From the NCBI GenBank assembly GCA_963777725.1, contig CAVZRR010000009.1, positions 1 to 64,000 on the forward strand: a DNA stretch of 64,000 nt. The letters run 5' to 3'. Positions 43,732 through 53,119 of the stretch are shown here, one piece after another. The first letter of the stretch is position 1. Each line of letters begins with the position of its first letter. The position numbers and the translations under genes were made by a program. The notes beneath the pieces were generated by a model. The model did not search any database. It saw only the letters and a program-made list of their open reading frames with translations, and was not told the origin of the DNA. Source of the DNA: RPQJ01 sp963777725 (lineage in GTDB: Bacteria > Pseudomonadota > Gammaproteobacteria > Steroidobacterales > Steroidobacteraceae).

Positions 43732-44799
43732 TCACGGCACCAGCGACAGGAACAGGAACGCCGCGAAGATCACCAGCTGCACGGCGCCCTGCATCATGTT
43801 GGTCCGGCCGCTGCCGAGCGCGATCGAGCCAACCACGAAGCTGAGCGTCATCAGCACCATGTCCTTCGCCGCGAGACCGAGCACCAGCGGCAGGTCGAAC
43901 AGCGCCGCGACCAGCACCACCGCCGGCACGGTGAGCCCGATGCTGGCGAGCGCCGAACCCAGCGCCAGGTTCAGGCTGGTCTGGAATCGGTTGGCCAGCG
44001 CGGCACGCAGCGCCGAAACGGTCTCGGGCAGCAACACGACGAGCGCGATCGCGATGCCGACGACGGCGTGCGGCGCGCCGGCGGCCCGCACAGCCGCCTC
44101 GATCAGCGGCGACAACATCTTGGCGAGGCCGACGACCGACACCAGCGAAACCAGCAACAGCGCCAGGCTCGCCAGCGCCTGCCTGACCGAGGGCGGCGGC
44201 GCGTGGCTCGCCTCGTTGGCCGGATCGACCCGCGGCAGGAAATAATCGCGATGGCGCACGGTCTGGAAGAACACGAACACGCACCACAGCAGCAGCGACG
44301 AAACCCCGACGAACGCCAGCTGGGTCGGTGAATAGCTGCCGCCCGCCGCGCTCTTCGTGAACACGGGCATGACCAGCACGAGCGTCGCCAGCGTGACCAT
44401 GGCCCCAAACGCGGGACCGGCACCCTCGATCCGGAAGGTCTGTTCGCGGTGGCGCAAGCCGCCCAGCAGCAGGCAGATGCCGATCACGCCACTGCTGATG
44501 ATCATCACGGTCGCATAGACCGTGTCGCGCGCCAGGGCCGCCTTGTCCGGCCCACCAGCCAGCATCAGCGAAATGATCAGCGCGACCTCGATTGCCGTGA
44601 TCGCCAGTGCGAGCACCAGCGTGCCGAACGGTTCGCCCACCCGATGCGCAACGACCTCGGCGTGGTGGACCGCGGCCAGCACGGAAGCCACCAGTGCGAT
44701 CACCGAGAGCACGGCCAGTGCCGTCCCGAGCGGCATCAGCAGCGTGGTTGCCAGCAGCGACGCGGCGCCCAACGGGACGAAAACGGGCCAATGGGTCAA
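43732..44799 (-). CDS. ChaA-like calcium/sodium:proton antiporter
   Basis: 355 residues from TTG 44799 (GAAGAG upstream). About 11 membrane segments with the two alpha-repeats of the CaCA superfamily: GEPFGTLVLALAITAIEVAL with the key Glu near residue 70, and LLPETVSALRAALANRFQTS with SLNLALGSALASIGL. The loop between the halves is His/Asp rich. The length matches ChaA. It lies tail-to-tail with the HMG-CoA reductase gene (4 bp apart). Exchanges Ca2+, Na+ or K+ for protons at the inner membrane. Confidence 0.88.
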   Translation of the reverse strand: MTHWPVFVPLGAASLLATTLLMPLGTALAVLSVIALVASVLAAVHHAEVVAHRVGEPFGTLVLALAITAIEVALIISLMLAGGPDKAALARDTVYATVMIISSGVIGICLLLGGLRHREQTFRIEGAGPAFGAMVTLATLVLVMPVFTKSAAGGSYSPTQLAFVGVSSLLLWCVFVFFQTVRHRDYFLPRVDPANEASHAPPPSVRQALASLALLLVSLVSVVGLAKMLSPLIEAAVRAAGAPHAVVGIAIALVVLLPETVSALRAALANRFQTSLNLALGSALASIGLTVPAVVLVAALFDLPLVLGLAAKDMVLMTLSFVVGSIALGSGRTNMMQGAVQLVIFAAFLFLSLVP

Positions 44800-44860
44800 A
44801 GCTGTCGCTCTTCTGCGGTGACGGGCCGATAGAATGGCAGACAAACCCGGAGCCCCGCCA

Positions 44861-45280
44861 ATGAGATCAAAGGCCTTCCCACTGCTGCTGCTCGCCTGTG
44901 CAGCGCTCACGCCAACGATCGCGAGCGCCTTCACTTTCGGCTTCCTGCGCAACACCGTGCTGCAGCGGCTCACACCGGAAGACATCCAGATCGGCAGCCG
45001 GGCGACGCGCGTCGCGCTCGACAGCGGCGAGAACGGCGAGTGGTCGAATCCAGCCACCGGCGCGTCCGGCACGATCCGCATCCTCGCCACCGTCGACGTG
45101 GACGATCGCAGGGGTTGCCGGCGCACCCGGCTCGCGGTCACCGCCGGCGGGCAGACCGGCAGCGGCACCTACATCCTCTGCAAGGTTCCGAGCGGCGAGT
45201 GGAACTTCTACACGCCGCGGCCCGGCGCCACGCTGACGCCGTCTCAGGCCGAACCAGGCGCCCCGGCAAACGCGACGTAG
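44861..45280 (+). CDS. Exported surface-antigen-like protein (RT0821/Lpp0805 type)
   Basis: 139 residues from ATG 44861 (GGAG 8 nt upstream). Signal peptide KAFPLLLLACAALTPTIASA. The domain text VALDSGENGEWSNPATGASG and two Cys (GCRRTRL; YILCKVPSG) match the 17-kDa surface-antigen family found in envelope proteins. Its 3' end overlaps the convergent AlaX gene by 37 bp. Function unknown. Confidence 0.75.
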   Translation: MRSKAFPLLLLACAALTPTIASAFTFGFLRNTVLQRLTPEDIQIGSRATRVALDSGENGEWSNPATGASGTIRILATVDVDDRRGCRRTRLAVTAGGQTGSGTYILCKVPSGEWNFYTPRPGATLTPSQAEPGAPANAT

Positions 45281-45969
45281 ACGCGCTTGTTGCGCCGTCC
45301 CTTGCTCTCGACCTTGGTCACCGCGACGGGTCCGATCTCGCCGGTCGCGGCGACGTGGGTGCCGCCGCAGGGCTGCAGGTCCACCCCGGGAATCTCGAGC
45401 AGCCGAATGCGGCCCGCGCCACGCGGCGGCTGCACGGACATCGTGCGCACGAGCTCGGGCTGACGATCGAGTTCCTCGTCGCTGATCCACTGCGAGCGGA
45501 TCGGGTGGTTGGCGGCGATCAACGCGTTGACGGCCTCGCTCACTCGCTCCTTGTCGACCTCGTCCTGCGTGTCGAAATCGAGCCGTCCCTTGTCGGCCGC
45601 AATCTGCCCACCCGTGACCCCATACCGCAGCACCGAGCCCAGCAGGTGCAGGCACGTGTGCATGCGCATGTGCGCGTGCCGGCGCTCCCAGTCGAGCGCA
45701 GCCTCGACCTCCTCGCCGACCGCGGGCACGATCTCGTCCGCGGCAAGCACGTGCAGGACCCGTCCGCCCTCGCCTTTGCGGGTGTCGACGATGCGCAGCT
45801 CGCGTCCATCCGCTGTCCGCAGCACGCCCGTGTCGCCGGGTTGCCCACCGCCGAGCGGATAGAACACGGTGCGGTCGAGCACGACGCCGCCCGCCGCGAC
45901 CTCGACGACTCGCGCGGGACACTGGCGCAGGTACGCGTCCTGCTGGAACAGCGGTTCAGTGATCGGCAT
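45244..45969 (-). CDS. alaX: Alanyl-tRNA editing protein AlaX
   Basis: 241 residues from ATG 45969 (MPITEPLFQQDAYLRQCPAR). Trans-editing domain that hydrolyses Ser/Gly wrongly attached to tRNA-Ala. Zinc motifs HMRMHTCLHLL (HxxxH) and LQPCGGTHVAATGEIG (CxxxH) are intact, as is TVFYPLGGGQPGDTG. Its start overlaps the end of the cytochrome c gene by 14 bp, so they are co-transcribed. Cytoplasmic. Confidence 0.93.
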   Translation of the reverse strand: MPITEPLFQQDAYLRQCPARVVEVAAGGVVLDRTVFYPLGGGQPGDTGVLRTADGRELRIVDTRKGEGGRVLHVLAADEIVPAVGEEVEAALDWERRHAHMRMHTCLHLLGSVLRYGVTGGQIAADKGRLDFDTQDEVDKERVSEAVNALIAANHPIRSQWISDEELDRQPELVRTMSVQPPRGAGRIRLLEIPGVDLQPCGGTHVAATGEIGPVAVTKVESKGRRNKRVYVAFAGAPGSA

Positions 45970-46378
45970 CGGCGTCACGGTCTTCCGGAACGAGCTTTTC
46001 GAGGAAATCCAGCACGATCGCCCGCTCCTCGGCATTGCGCACGCCGCCGAACGTCATGTCGATGCCGGGTGCAAACGCCTGCGGCGCCGCCAGGAATCGA
46101 TCCAGCGTCGGCCGATCCCAGTGGCCCTCGATCTTGCGCAGCCCGGCCGAATACTCGAACGAGTCGAGGCTGGCGATCCGGCGCCCCACGACCTGCCACA
46201 GCGAAGGGCCTTCGAGCGGCGGCTCGTCCGGCTGGTACGCGTGGCAGGAGATGCACGCCTCGAAGGCCTCAGGTACCTCCAGCGCGGCCTCGGACGACGC
46301 CGCAGCCTCGCGGTTGCCGATCGCCAGGACCAGCCCAAGCATGACCGGCGTGATGATGCGAGTTCGATGCCTGCTCAT
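45956..46378 (-). CDS. Periplasmic c-type cytochrome
   Basis: 140 residues from ATG 46378. Signal peptide (IITPVMLGLVLAIGNREAAA). A single heme site CISCH with GPSLWQVVGRRIA and YSAGLRKI, and a likely axial Met in GIDMTFGGV: a class I cytochrome c. The alternative upstream start reads a Gly-rich stretch and is less likely. Upstream of and overlapping alaX. Electron partner unknown. Confidence 0.9.
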   Translation of the reverse strand: MSRHRTRIITPVMLGLVLAIGNREAAASSEAALEVPEAFEACISCHAYQPDEPPLEGPSLWQVVGRRIASLDSFEYSAGLRKIEGHWDRPTLDRFLAAPQAFAPGIDMTFGGVRNAEERAIVLDFLEKLVPEDRDADADH

Positions 46379-46424
46379 TGATCCTCCACCTCCCCCCCCG
46401 AGTATCCATGGCGACGCGCGCGGG

Positions 46425-48443
46425 TCAAACCGTTGCAACCGCGGCGGGCGGCCAGAAGAAGTCGCGCGGCCGGCTCAGGAACCGGCGCAGCACCCGCGCC
46501 CAGAGCCCGCGCGTCTGCTCGGGCGTGATGCCACGCGAGCGCAGCGCGACCTTCAGCGCGAGCCAGAAGCTGACGACCAGGTTGACCAGGCCGATCAGCA
46601 GCACGCCCGCGAAGCTGACCACGACGGTCGACACCGGCACCGCGAACTCGAGCGCGTTCAAGCCGTAGGCGAAGTTGGCGCTCGAGAAGGCGACGTGACG
46701 GATGTCGAGCGGCAGTCCGAGCAGCTCACCCGCGATCGGCGTGCAGCCCAGCATGCAGCCGAACAGGAAGTTACCCGCCAGCGCGCCGAGATTGTGCTCG
46801 ACGTAGTCGGCAAGCCGCCCGAGCCGTTCGTCCCCAAGCAGTCGGCGCAACGACTTCACGCGGCGCAGTCGCTCGGGCACGCGGTGGTACAGCGACTGGT
46901 TGTCGTAATAGCCCGAGATGAGTCCGCTCAGGAAAAGATAGACGCCGGCGATCGCCGCGTGCAGCAGCGCGAGGCTGCGCCACGGATGCAGGTCGTGCAG
47001 CAGGTGCGCCGCCTTGTCCGGCCCCACCGGATCCCAGCCGAGGAACCGGCCCGCCGTCATCGCGATCGCAAACGCAGCGAGCAGGCAGATCGTCACGTTG
47101 CCCGCGATCGAGATCCACTGCGTGCGGCTTACCTCGGCCGCGAGGTCCGCCAGCACGTCCAGCCGCGCCTCGCGATTGTCCCGGCCGTCGAGTTCCGCGG
47201 CGAGCGTCGCGGCGGTCATCGCCGGTTGCTTGGTGGCGATGGTCAGGTGCAGCACGTGGATCAGCACGAAGCCGACGCCGTAGTTGAGGCTGAACGCGAC
47301 CGCCTCCCAGACGGGGGGCAGGTCGAGCTTCGCGGTCAGGATCTTGACCAGCGCCATCGCGGCGATGATCAGTCCGGCCCCGGCCGCGGCGCGGTACATG
47401 GCGAAGTATTCGCCGCGGGACGCGGTGATGTAGTGCTCGCCGGAGTGGCTCGCCTGCTCCGTGACGCGCCGCGCGAGCAGTTCAGTGGTGCCGCGGAACA
47501 GGTCGCGGATGCTGTTGCGGCGATTCTCCTGCCGGACCAGGCGCAGGAAGAACTCGAGCTCGCGACTGTGCGCCACGCCGGCCGCGCCGGGTGCAGACGG
47601 CACGAGCAGCTCACGCAGCTCGCGCAGCCGCGCGAGGATCTGCTCGATCCGCGCCAGCAGGAAGACGAGGTTGACGCCGACGCCCGCCTCCCGGGAACGG
47701 CGGCGCAGCGTGTCCACGTACTCGTCGCACTGGCAGAGCAGCACCTCGAGGTGCCCGTCGTCGGGAGACGACGGCAAGGTCTCGGCATGGTGCTCGATGA
47801 AGCCACGCACCTCGGCCATCTGGGCGAGGAACGGCGATTCGTGGCGCGCCAGCGCGGGCAGGTACTGCAGCAGCGCGGTGTCGGTGCCGAGCGCCGCGAG
47901 CCGCACGGAATCGAGCCGCATTGCCTCGAGGGCCTCGTGGCGGCATTTGCGCCGCGCCGGCGCAAAGTCGTCGCCATCCACGCCGATCGCGTCGAGCAAT
48001 GCGGCCCAGTCCGCGCGCGGCACGGCGAACATCCAGCGGTGATCCTCGGGGTGGTCGAACACCTCGACGACCAGGTCGCGCAGGTATTCGGTGTCCACCG
48101 CGGGGGGCAACAGTCGCCCGAGCAGGCGCCGGACCAGCCCGCTCATGAAACCCGGGTTGGTCAGGATGCCGGACTCCGCATAGAGAATGCGGTGCATCCG
48201 TGACGTGAGCAGGCCGCCGAGATGGGCGTTCAGGGCCGCTGCGAATTCGGGTCGGGCGCGCAGGACGCCGATCAACGAGCGCAAGTGCTCGCTGGCGGCC
48301 GCGAGGCTGTCGCGACCGCGGGGACGGATCTCGGCGACCAGCCGCGCGAGCCACTCGCCGGAAGTGACGGGCGGGCGGTCCTGGAGTTCCTGCAGCAGGC
48401 GGGCGAAGGCCTCCGTGCGATCGTCAGTCGCGCTGGGATTCAT
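46425..48443 (-). CDS. Gcr/SpecificRecomb family membrane protein
   Basis: 672 residues. The annotation 'site-specific recombinase' is traditional for this family (COG4389), but the sequence shows a membrane protein: an N-terminal helical soluble part (~1-310) and at least six transmembrane segments (AAAGAGLIIAAMALVKI; VAFSLNYGVGFVLIHVLHLT; IAGNVTICLLAAFAIAMTAG; VSTVVVSFAGVLLIGLVNLV). Family text LNYGVGFVLIH, GNVTICLLAAF and NFLFGCMLGCTP is present. No recombinase catalytic motif is visible. Actual function unknown. Confidence 0.85.
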   Translation of the reverse strand: MNPSATDDRTEAFARLLQELQDRPPVTSGEWLARLVAEIRPRGRDSLAAASEHLRSLIGVLRARPEFAAALNAHLGGLLTSRMHRILYAESGILTNPGFMSGLVRRLLGRLLPPAVDTEYLRDLVVEVFDHPEDHRWMFAVPRADWAALLDAIGVDGDDFAPARRKCRHEALEAMRLDSVRLAALGTDTALLQYLPALARHESPFLAQMAEVRGFIEHHAETLPSSPDDGHLEVLLCQCDEYVDTLRRRSREAGVGVNLVFLLARIEQILARLRELRELLVPSAPGAAGVAHSRELEFFLRLVRQENRRNSIRDLFRGTTELLARRVTEQASHSGEHYITASRGEYFAMYRAAAGAGLIIAAMALVKILTAKLDLPPVWEAVAFSLNYGVGFVLIHVLHLTIATKQPAMTAATLAAELDGRDNREARLDVLADLAAEVSRTQWISIAGNVTICLLAAFAIAMTAGRFLGWDPVGPDKAAHLLHDLHPWRSLALLHAAIAGVYLFLSGLISGYYDNQSLYHRVPERLRRVKSLRRLLGDERLGRLADYVEHNLGALAGNFLFGCMLGCTPIAGELLGLPLDIRHVAFSSANFAYGLNALEFAVPVSTVVVSFAGVLLIGLVNLVVSFWLALKVALRSRGITPEQTRGLWARVLRRFLSRPRDFFWPPAAVATV

Positions 48444-48585
48444 GCATCGATCCGTGAAGGGCTACGTGGCGCCGATGTTACAACGGCGCCGCCGGTCGGC
48501 TGCGCCCGACAGGGAATCACACGATTGTTCACCTGTGCCACGTGGCTTAGCATGGGCCTGCACCGCTGCCGAAGGAGGAATTCCC

Positions 48586-48891
48586 ATGACCGACCATGTC
48601 ACCACCCAGACCCTCAAGGACGACCTGTCGACCGTATTGCGGGATGCGGAGGCGCTGATCAAGGCGTCGGCCGAGCACGGCGGTGAGAAGACCGCCGAGG
48701 CCCGGGCGAAGATCCGCGAATCGCTCGATGCCGCCAAGCGGCGGCTGATGGAAGCCGAGCGGGCTGCGGTCCGTCACGGGGAAGACGCCGTGCATGCGAC
48801 CGAGGATTACGCGCGACGCAACCCCTGGCAGGCCATGGGCATTGCCGCGGGCGTGGGCCTCGTGCTGGGCGTGCTGCTGGCCCGGCGCTGA
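48586..48891 (+). CDS. DUF883 family (ElaB/YqjD-like) protein
   Basis: 101 residues from ATG 48586 with a strong ribosome site (GAAGGAGGA). A helical, charged N-terminal part and a C-terminal membrane anchor (NPWQAMGIAAGVGLVLGVLL then ARR). Counterpart of E. coli YqjD/ElaB, which anchor and inhibit ribosomes in stationary phase. First gene of an operon with yqjE-like and yqjK-like genes (7 nt gap, then ATGA overlap). Confidence 0.93.
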   Translation: MTDHVTTQTLKDDLSTVLRDAEALIKASAEHGGEKTAEARAKIRESLDAAKRRLMEAERAAVRHGEDAVHATEDYARRNPWQAMGIAAGVGLVLGVLLARR

Positions 48892-48898
48892 GCCGCCA

Positions 48899-49297
48899 AT
48901 GAGCCTCGACACTCCGGCGCCCGGCCCGGCGGGCAACCTGCTGCGCTCCCTGGTTCGGCTGGGCGGCAGCGTGCTCGCGGCGGCCGAGACCCGCTTCGAC
49001 CTGCTCGCGACCGAGCTGAACGAGGACGCCACGCGCGGCGTGCGCCTGCTGGCTTTCGCGCTCGCCGCGCTGTTCACCGGCTTGTTGGGCGCGTTGATGG
49101 CTGGGGCGACTGTCGTCATCGTGTTCTGGGACACGCACCGGGTCGCGGCGGCCCTGGCCGTCACGGCGATCTTCTTCGGCGCAGCGATCTTCTGCGCGCT
49201 GGTGGTCCGTCAGCGGCTGCGCCAGAAACCGCGCTTGCTGGACGCGACGCGCAGCGAGCTGAAGAAGGACTTGGCGGCGATCCGCTCGCACCAATGA
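48899..49297 (+). CDS. yqjE: Phage holin family (YqjE-like) membrane protein
   Basis: 132 residues. LLRSLVRLGGSVLAAAETRF and LATELNEDATRGVRLL open the Phage_holin_3_6 domain. Two transmembrane helices follow (AFALAALFTGLLGALMAGAT; AALAVTAIFFGAAIFCALVV), then a basic tail. Despite the name it is a chromosomal envelope protein, not a phage lysis gene. Middle gene of the DUF883-yqjE-yqjK operon. Confidence 0.92.
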   Translation: MSLDTPAPGPAGNLLRSLVRLGGSVLAAAETRFDLLATELNEDATRGVRLLAFALAALFTGLLGALMAGATVVIVFWDTHRVAAALAVTAIFFGAAIFCALVVRQRLRQKPRLLDATRSELKKDLAAIRSHQ

Positions 49298-49572
49298 GCA
49301 CTCGCGTCGAACGACTGGCCGTCCGTCGCCGCCTGCTGCAGGCGGAGTGCGCCGTGCAGCGGGGTGAGATCGGCGGCATCCAGTCGGACCTCGAAGCGGG
49401 CGCGGCACGGGCGGATCACGTCATCTCAGTCGCGCGGCGGCTTACGCCGTTGCTGCTGGTGGCCGGCGTGGCGACGGCCGTGCTGATCGGCCCGGCTCGC
49501 CTGCTGGGCGTGGCGCGCCAGGGCCTGGCCCTCGGCCTGGTCGCCAGCCGCGCCACACGCCTGTTGCGCTGA
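49294..49572 (+). CDS. yqjK: YqjK-like protein
   Basis: 92 residues, start overlapping the yqjE stop (ATGA). A basic N-terminus (VERLAVRRRLLQAECAVQRG) and one helix (RLTPLLLVAGVATAVLIGPA). This matches YqjK-like proteins by position and composition more than by detailed motifs. Third gene of the operon. Confidence 0.8.
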   Translation: MSTRVERLAVRRRLLQAECAVQRGEIGGIQSDLEAGAARADHVISVARRLTPLLLVAGVATAVLIGPARLLGVARQGLALGLVASRATRLLR

Positions 49573-49581
49573 AACGGCGCG

Positions 49582-50712
49582 TCAGTCGGAGAGCAGCTTG
49601 CCGCTGCGGACGGCCTCACGCCCCGCGATCTTCGCGACACGGCGGCCTGCGGTCGCGAAACGCTGGCTCTCGCGAGCGTAGAGCACGCCGTCCGCCGGAC
49701 TCTCGAGCCGGGTGACGCTTCCGGAGAGCGGATCGACGAGATCGGCAATGTGCTCGCCGCGGCGCACGGTGTCGCCGGGCTCGCGCAGGAACACGACCAC
49801 TCCGCCGTGCGGCGTCTCCACTGGAATTGAGCCCGCGAGCGGTGTCGGTTCGCGCTTGAGCGCAGGCAGCGACGTCGGCGTTCGGGCCACGAACCCCCGC
49901 ACGGCGAGATACTCGATCAGCGCGTCGGCATCGGCGGCCGCGAGTGCGTGGCTCACGTCCGTCTCGCCGCGGAACTCGACTGTGACTGCCACGCAGGCTG
50001 CGGGCAGCGGGACCGGCTTGCCGAGACGCTCGGACAGCAACGCGGCCAGCCTCGACCAGAGCGTCGAGCAGGCTTCGTCGAACGGGTCGTCGCCCGACTG
50101 GTCCGCCAGCAGCGAGACCTCGGCGCCGAGCAGCCGTGCCAGCGGCTCGACCGCCGGCCACAGCTCGGTGGCCGTGTAGAGGTGCAGCACCGCCTCGTTG
50201 TCGCAGTGCAGGTCCAGCACGACGTCGGCGTCGATCGCCAGGCCGAGCAGCGCGCGACGCAGGCTCTGCAGTTCGGTCGCGGCCGGCAACTCGTCGCAGG
50301 CGACGCGCAAAGCCTTCCGCACCAGTGTCACGTTGGCGTCGACGTCCCCGACCAGTTGCGACGCCACGAGCGCGCAGACCCGGGGCGCCACGTCCGCATA
50401 GTGGCGATTGAAATTCTCGCCGCTCGCGAGGTCGAAGCGGCCCTGGTGCAACTGCAGCAGCCGCTGCGAGAGTCCGATCGGATTCGCAACCGGTACGAGC
50501 ACGACCTCGCCACGCAACAGGCCGCGCTCTTCCAGTTCGACGAGCCGGCTGCGCAGGTGGTGGGCCACGAGCAGCGCCGGCACTTCGTCGGCGTGCAGCG
50601 ACGCCTGGATCGTCGCTTTGGGGCGCGCCCCGGGCGTCCCGAAGTGCAGGCTGTGCAGCTCGCGGGCTGTGCCGGGCGCGGGCGAAGTCAGTCGATGGCG
50701 ATGCAGGATCAT
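49582..50712 (-). CDS. Succinylglutamate desuccinylase/aspartoacylase family zinc hydrolase
   Basis: 376 residues from ATG 50712 (GGGAG upstream). M14-like AstE/ASPA fold: zinc ligands in ASLHADEVPALL (H and E) and VVLDLHCDNEAV (H), plus NRHYADV and the catalytic Glu in TVEFRGETD. A C-terminal ~90-residue extension (PLAGSIPVETPHGGVVVFLR; SPADGVLYAR) resembles a biotinyl/lipoyl-like barrel, typical of the AgaB-like subgroup. The substrate, an N-acyl amino acid, is not predictable. Divergent from the OPT transporter, which may import its substrate. Confidence 0.88.
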   Translation of the reverse strand: MILHRHRLTSPAPGTARELHSLHFGTPGARPKATIQASLHADEVPALLVAHHLRSRLVELEERGLLRGEVVLVPVANPIGLSQRLLQLHQGRFDLASGENFNRHYADVAPRVCALVASQLVGDVDANVTLVRKALRVACDELPAATELQSLRRALLGLAIDADVVLDLHCDNEAVLHLYTATELWPAVEPLARLLGAEVSLLADQSGDDPFDEACSTLWSRLAALLSERLGKPVPLPAACVAVTVEFRGETDVSHALAAADADALIEYLAVRGFVARTPTSLPALKREPTPLAGSIPVETPHGGVVVFLREPGDTVRRGEHIADLVDPLSGSVTRLESPADGVLYARESQRFATAGRRVAKIAGREAVRSGKLLSD

Positions 50713-50807
50713 GATGCTCCCTGGCGGGCTGCCGCGGATCCCGCGATGATGCCAGACCTTGCCGCGACGCCTTTCACTGTCCCCCACCCCTGGTCCATGA
50801 TCGCGCC

Positions 50808-52691
50808 ATGACACGAGCCGAGGGCGTCGCCGAGTTCACGCTGAAAGCGATCGTCGTCGGCGTGGTGCTCGGCATCGTCTTCGGCGCGGCGAACGCCTAC
50901 CTGGGCCTGCGCGTCGGCATGACCGTCTCGGCCTCGATCCCGGCGGCGGTGATGACGGTGGCGGCCTTCCGGCTGCTGCGCGCGCGCGGCACCATTCTCG
51001 AAGCGAACATGTCGCAGACGGTGGCCTCCGCCTCGACGTCGCTCGCGACCGGCACCATCTTCACGATTCCCGCGCTGTTCTTGTGGGGCGTGGTGCCGCC
51101 CTACCTGCAGGTCGTCGCGCTCGCTTTCCTCGGCGCGCTGCTCGGCATCGCGGCGATGGTGCCACTGCGGCGCTTACTGATCGTGAAGGCGCACGACGAA
51201 CTCCCCTACCCCGAGGGCACGGCCTGCGCCGAAGTGCTGCGCGCCACCGTCGAGGAATCCGGCCGCGCCGCGACCGGCAGCGCCTGGATCTTCCGCGGCA
51301 TGGCGGTGGGCGCAGCGGTCAAGATCCTGATCTCGCTCGTGTACCTGATCCCGGGCGAATTGAGTGCAGCGGTCCCGGTGCTACCGAAGGCCGAGCTCGC
51401 GCTCGAGGTGGCGCCGGCCCTGCTCGGCGTCGGGTACATCCTCGGCTACCGGCAGGCCGCCGTCTGCGTCGCGGGCGCGATCATTTCCGCGCTGGCGATC
51501 ACGCCGCTGATCGCGTGGCTGGGCGCATCGCTGACGGCACCGTTGTACCCCGAGACGGTGCGCCTCGTCTCGGAGATGAGCGCAGGCGACATCTGGTCGC
51601 GTTACGTGCGTTACATCGGCGCCGGTGCCGTGGCCACCGCAGGCATCCTGACCGTGGTTCGCGGCCTGCCGACGATGGCCGGCGCGTTCGTGGCGGTCGC
51701 CCGCGGACTGCAGGACGACGGCAGTCGCGGTGGAGGACCGGTCGAACGCACCGATCGTGACCTGCCTGCCGCGTTCGTGTTCGGCGGCGTCGCGACCGTC
51801 GTGCTGGTCGCCGGCCTCGTGCCCGGGGTCTTCGCGGGTGACATGAGCGCCCTGCAGCGTGGCGTGCTCGCAGCGGGCGTCGGTCTGTTCGGCGTGCTGT
51901 TCGTCACGGTGGCCGCACGCATCGTCGGCATCGTCGGGGTGTCCTCGCAGCCCACGTCCGGGATCGCTCTGGTGACGCTGCTCGGCACCGCCTCGATCTT
52001 CGCTGCCGCCGGGTGGGTGGACACGAGCGCGCGCGCCGGCGTGCTGACCGTGGGCACGATCGTCGCGGTCGCAGCCAGCAAGGCCGGCGACATCTCGCAG
52101 GACCTCAAGACCGGCTGGCTGGTGGGCGCAACGCCGGCACGCCAGCAGGTCGGGCAGTTGATCGGTGCCGCGTTCGCCTGCTGGGCCGTCGCCGCGACGG
52201 TGATGCTGCTCGGCAATGCGTATGAATTCGGCTCGCGCGAGATTCCGGCGCCGCAGGCGACGTTGATGAAGACCATCATCGAGGGCGTGCTGGCCGGCGC
52301 GCTGCCCTGGGACCTGGTGCTCACGGGCGCGGGCCTTTCGATCGGGGCCATGCTGTGCGGCGTCTCGGGCCTCGCGTTCGCGATCGGCGTCTACCTGCCG
52401 CTCGCAACGATGGCGCCGCTCTACGTCGGTGGTTGCGTGCGCGCGCTCGTGGAGCGCAATCGTAGACCGCGCGCCGAGGGCGAAGGCGATCCCGGCATCC
52501 TCGCAGCCTCCGGGCTGGTGGCTGGTGAAGGACTGGCGGGCGTCGCCGTGGCGGGCCTCGTTGCCGCCGGCCTGGCGCCGAAGGCGATGGAGCCGCGGCT
52601 CGGCGGACTGACGGGCGAACTCGTGGCGTTGGTGGTCGCGATCGCGGTCTGCGCGTTCCTGCTGCGCGGCGGACGCAGCAACGCGCGCTAG
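50808..52691 (+). CDS. OPT family oligopeptide/metal-chelate transporter
   Basis: 627 residues, about 15 hydrophobic segments. Family signatures VLGIVFGAANAYLGLRVGMT, ANMSQTVASASTSLATGTIF, DELPYPEGTACAEVLRATVE and ASKAGDISQDLKTGWLVGAT. Prokaryotic OPT transporters carry short peptides or metal chelates. It starts 96 bp from the divergent zinc hydrolase start. Confidence 0.93.
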   Translation: MTRAEGVAEFTLKAIVVGVVLGIVFGAANAYLGLRVGMTVSASIPAAVMTVAAFRLLRARGTILEANMSQTVASASTSLATGTIFTIPALFLWGVVPPYLQVVALAFLGALLGIAAMVPLRRLLIVKAHDELPYPEGTACAEVLRATVEESGRAATGSAWIFRGMAVGAAVKILISLVYLIPGELSAAVPVLPKAELALEVAPALLGVGYILGYRQAAVCVAGAIISALAITPLIAWLGASLTAPLYPETVRLVSEMSAGDIWSRYVRYIGAGAVATAGILTVVRGLPTMAGAFVAVARGLQDDGSRGGGPVERTDRDLPAAFVFGGVATVVLVAGLVPGVFAGDMSALQRGVLAAGVGLFGVLFVTVAARIVGIVGVSSQPTSGIALVTLLGTASIFAAAGWVDTSARAGVLTVGTIVAVAASKAGDISQDLKTGWLVGATPARQQVGQLIGAAFACWAVAATVMLLGNAYEFGSREIPAPQATLMKTIIEGVLAGALPWDLVLTGAGLSIGAMLCGVSGLAFAIGVYLPLATMAPLYVGGCVRALVERNRRPRAEGEGDPGILAASGLVAGEGLAGVAVAGLVAAGLAPKAMEPRLGGLTGELVALVVAIAVCAFLLRGGRSNAR

Positions 52692-52752
52692 TTGCGCTGC
52701 CCGGAACGGAGCGGCAGTATCCTCGAGCCTCAGGCCAGACCGTGTCGCCACC

Positions 52753-53097
52753 GTGATCAGTGCCACTGACATCGACGAAGCGCCCGCGAGCCTCAATCCA
52801 GAGGGCGCTCGCGCCTACGTGGAGGCCCGCACCCAGGGGCTCTGCCACGAGGGCGCGCTCGAGATCGCCGAGCACGTCCACCGCAGCGTGCTGAGCGACG
52901 CGGCCCGCCTCGAGACCGTCGAGTTCAAGCTCGCGCACCTCGAGCGCGCGCTGCAGGAACTGAGCGACGTGGTGTACCGCCAGCAGCAGCAACTCGATGT
53001 CGCGCTCGCGATGAACCAGCGGCTCAGGCAGCAGATCGAGGAGATCGACGGTCGCGGCGCCGATGCCACGGCTGTCGAGATCCCGCCGCACTATTGA
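52753..53097 (+). CDS. slyX: SlyX-like protein with N-terminal extension
   Basis: 114 residues from GTG 52753. The C-terminal ~65 residues match SlyX (LETVEFKLAHLERALQELSD, VVYRQQQQLD, final IPPHY), a short coiled coil. The first ~50 residues (NPEGARAYVEARTQGLCHEG then ALEIAEH) are extra relative to SlyX of about 70 residues and have a helical, CopG-unlike composition. No ATG or good ribosome site lies at the SlyX boundary, so the extension is probably real. Confidence 0.8.
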   Translation: MISATDIDEAPASLNPEGARAYVEARTQGLCHEGALEIAEHVHRSVLSDAARLETVEFKLAHLERALQELSDVVYRQQQQLDVALAMNQRLRQQIEEIDGRGADATAVEIPPHY

Positions 53098-53119
53098 GCG
53101 ACCGTACCGGAGCGCACGG

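Noticed and set aside
46425..48443. 'Site-specific recombinase' as evidence of a mobile element
   Set aside because: The family name is historical; the protein is a polytopic membrane protein without recombinase catalytic residues, and no attachment sites are visible.
48899..49297. Phage holin as evidence of a prophage
   Set aside because: It is the chromosomal YqjE type in a conserved DUF883-yqjE-yqjK operon; no other phage genes are nearby.
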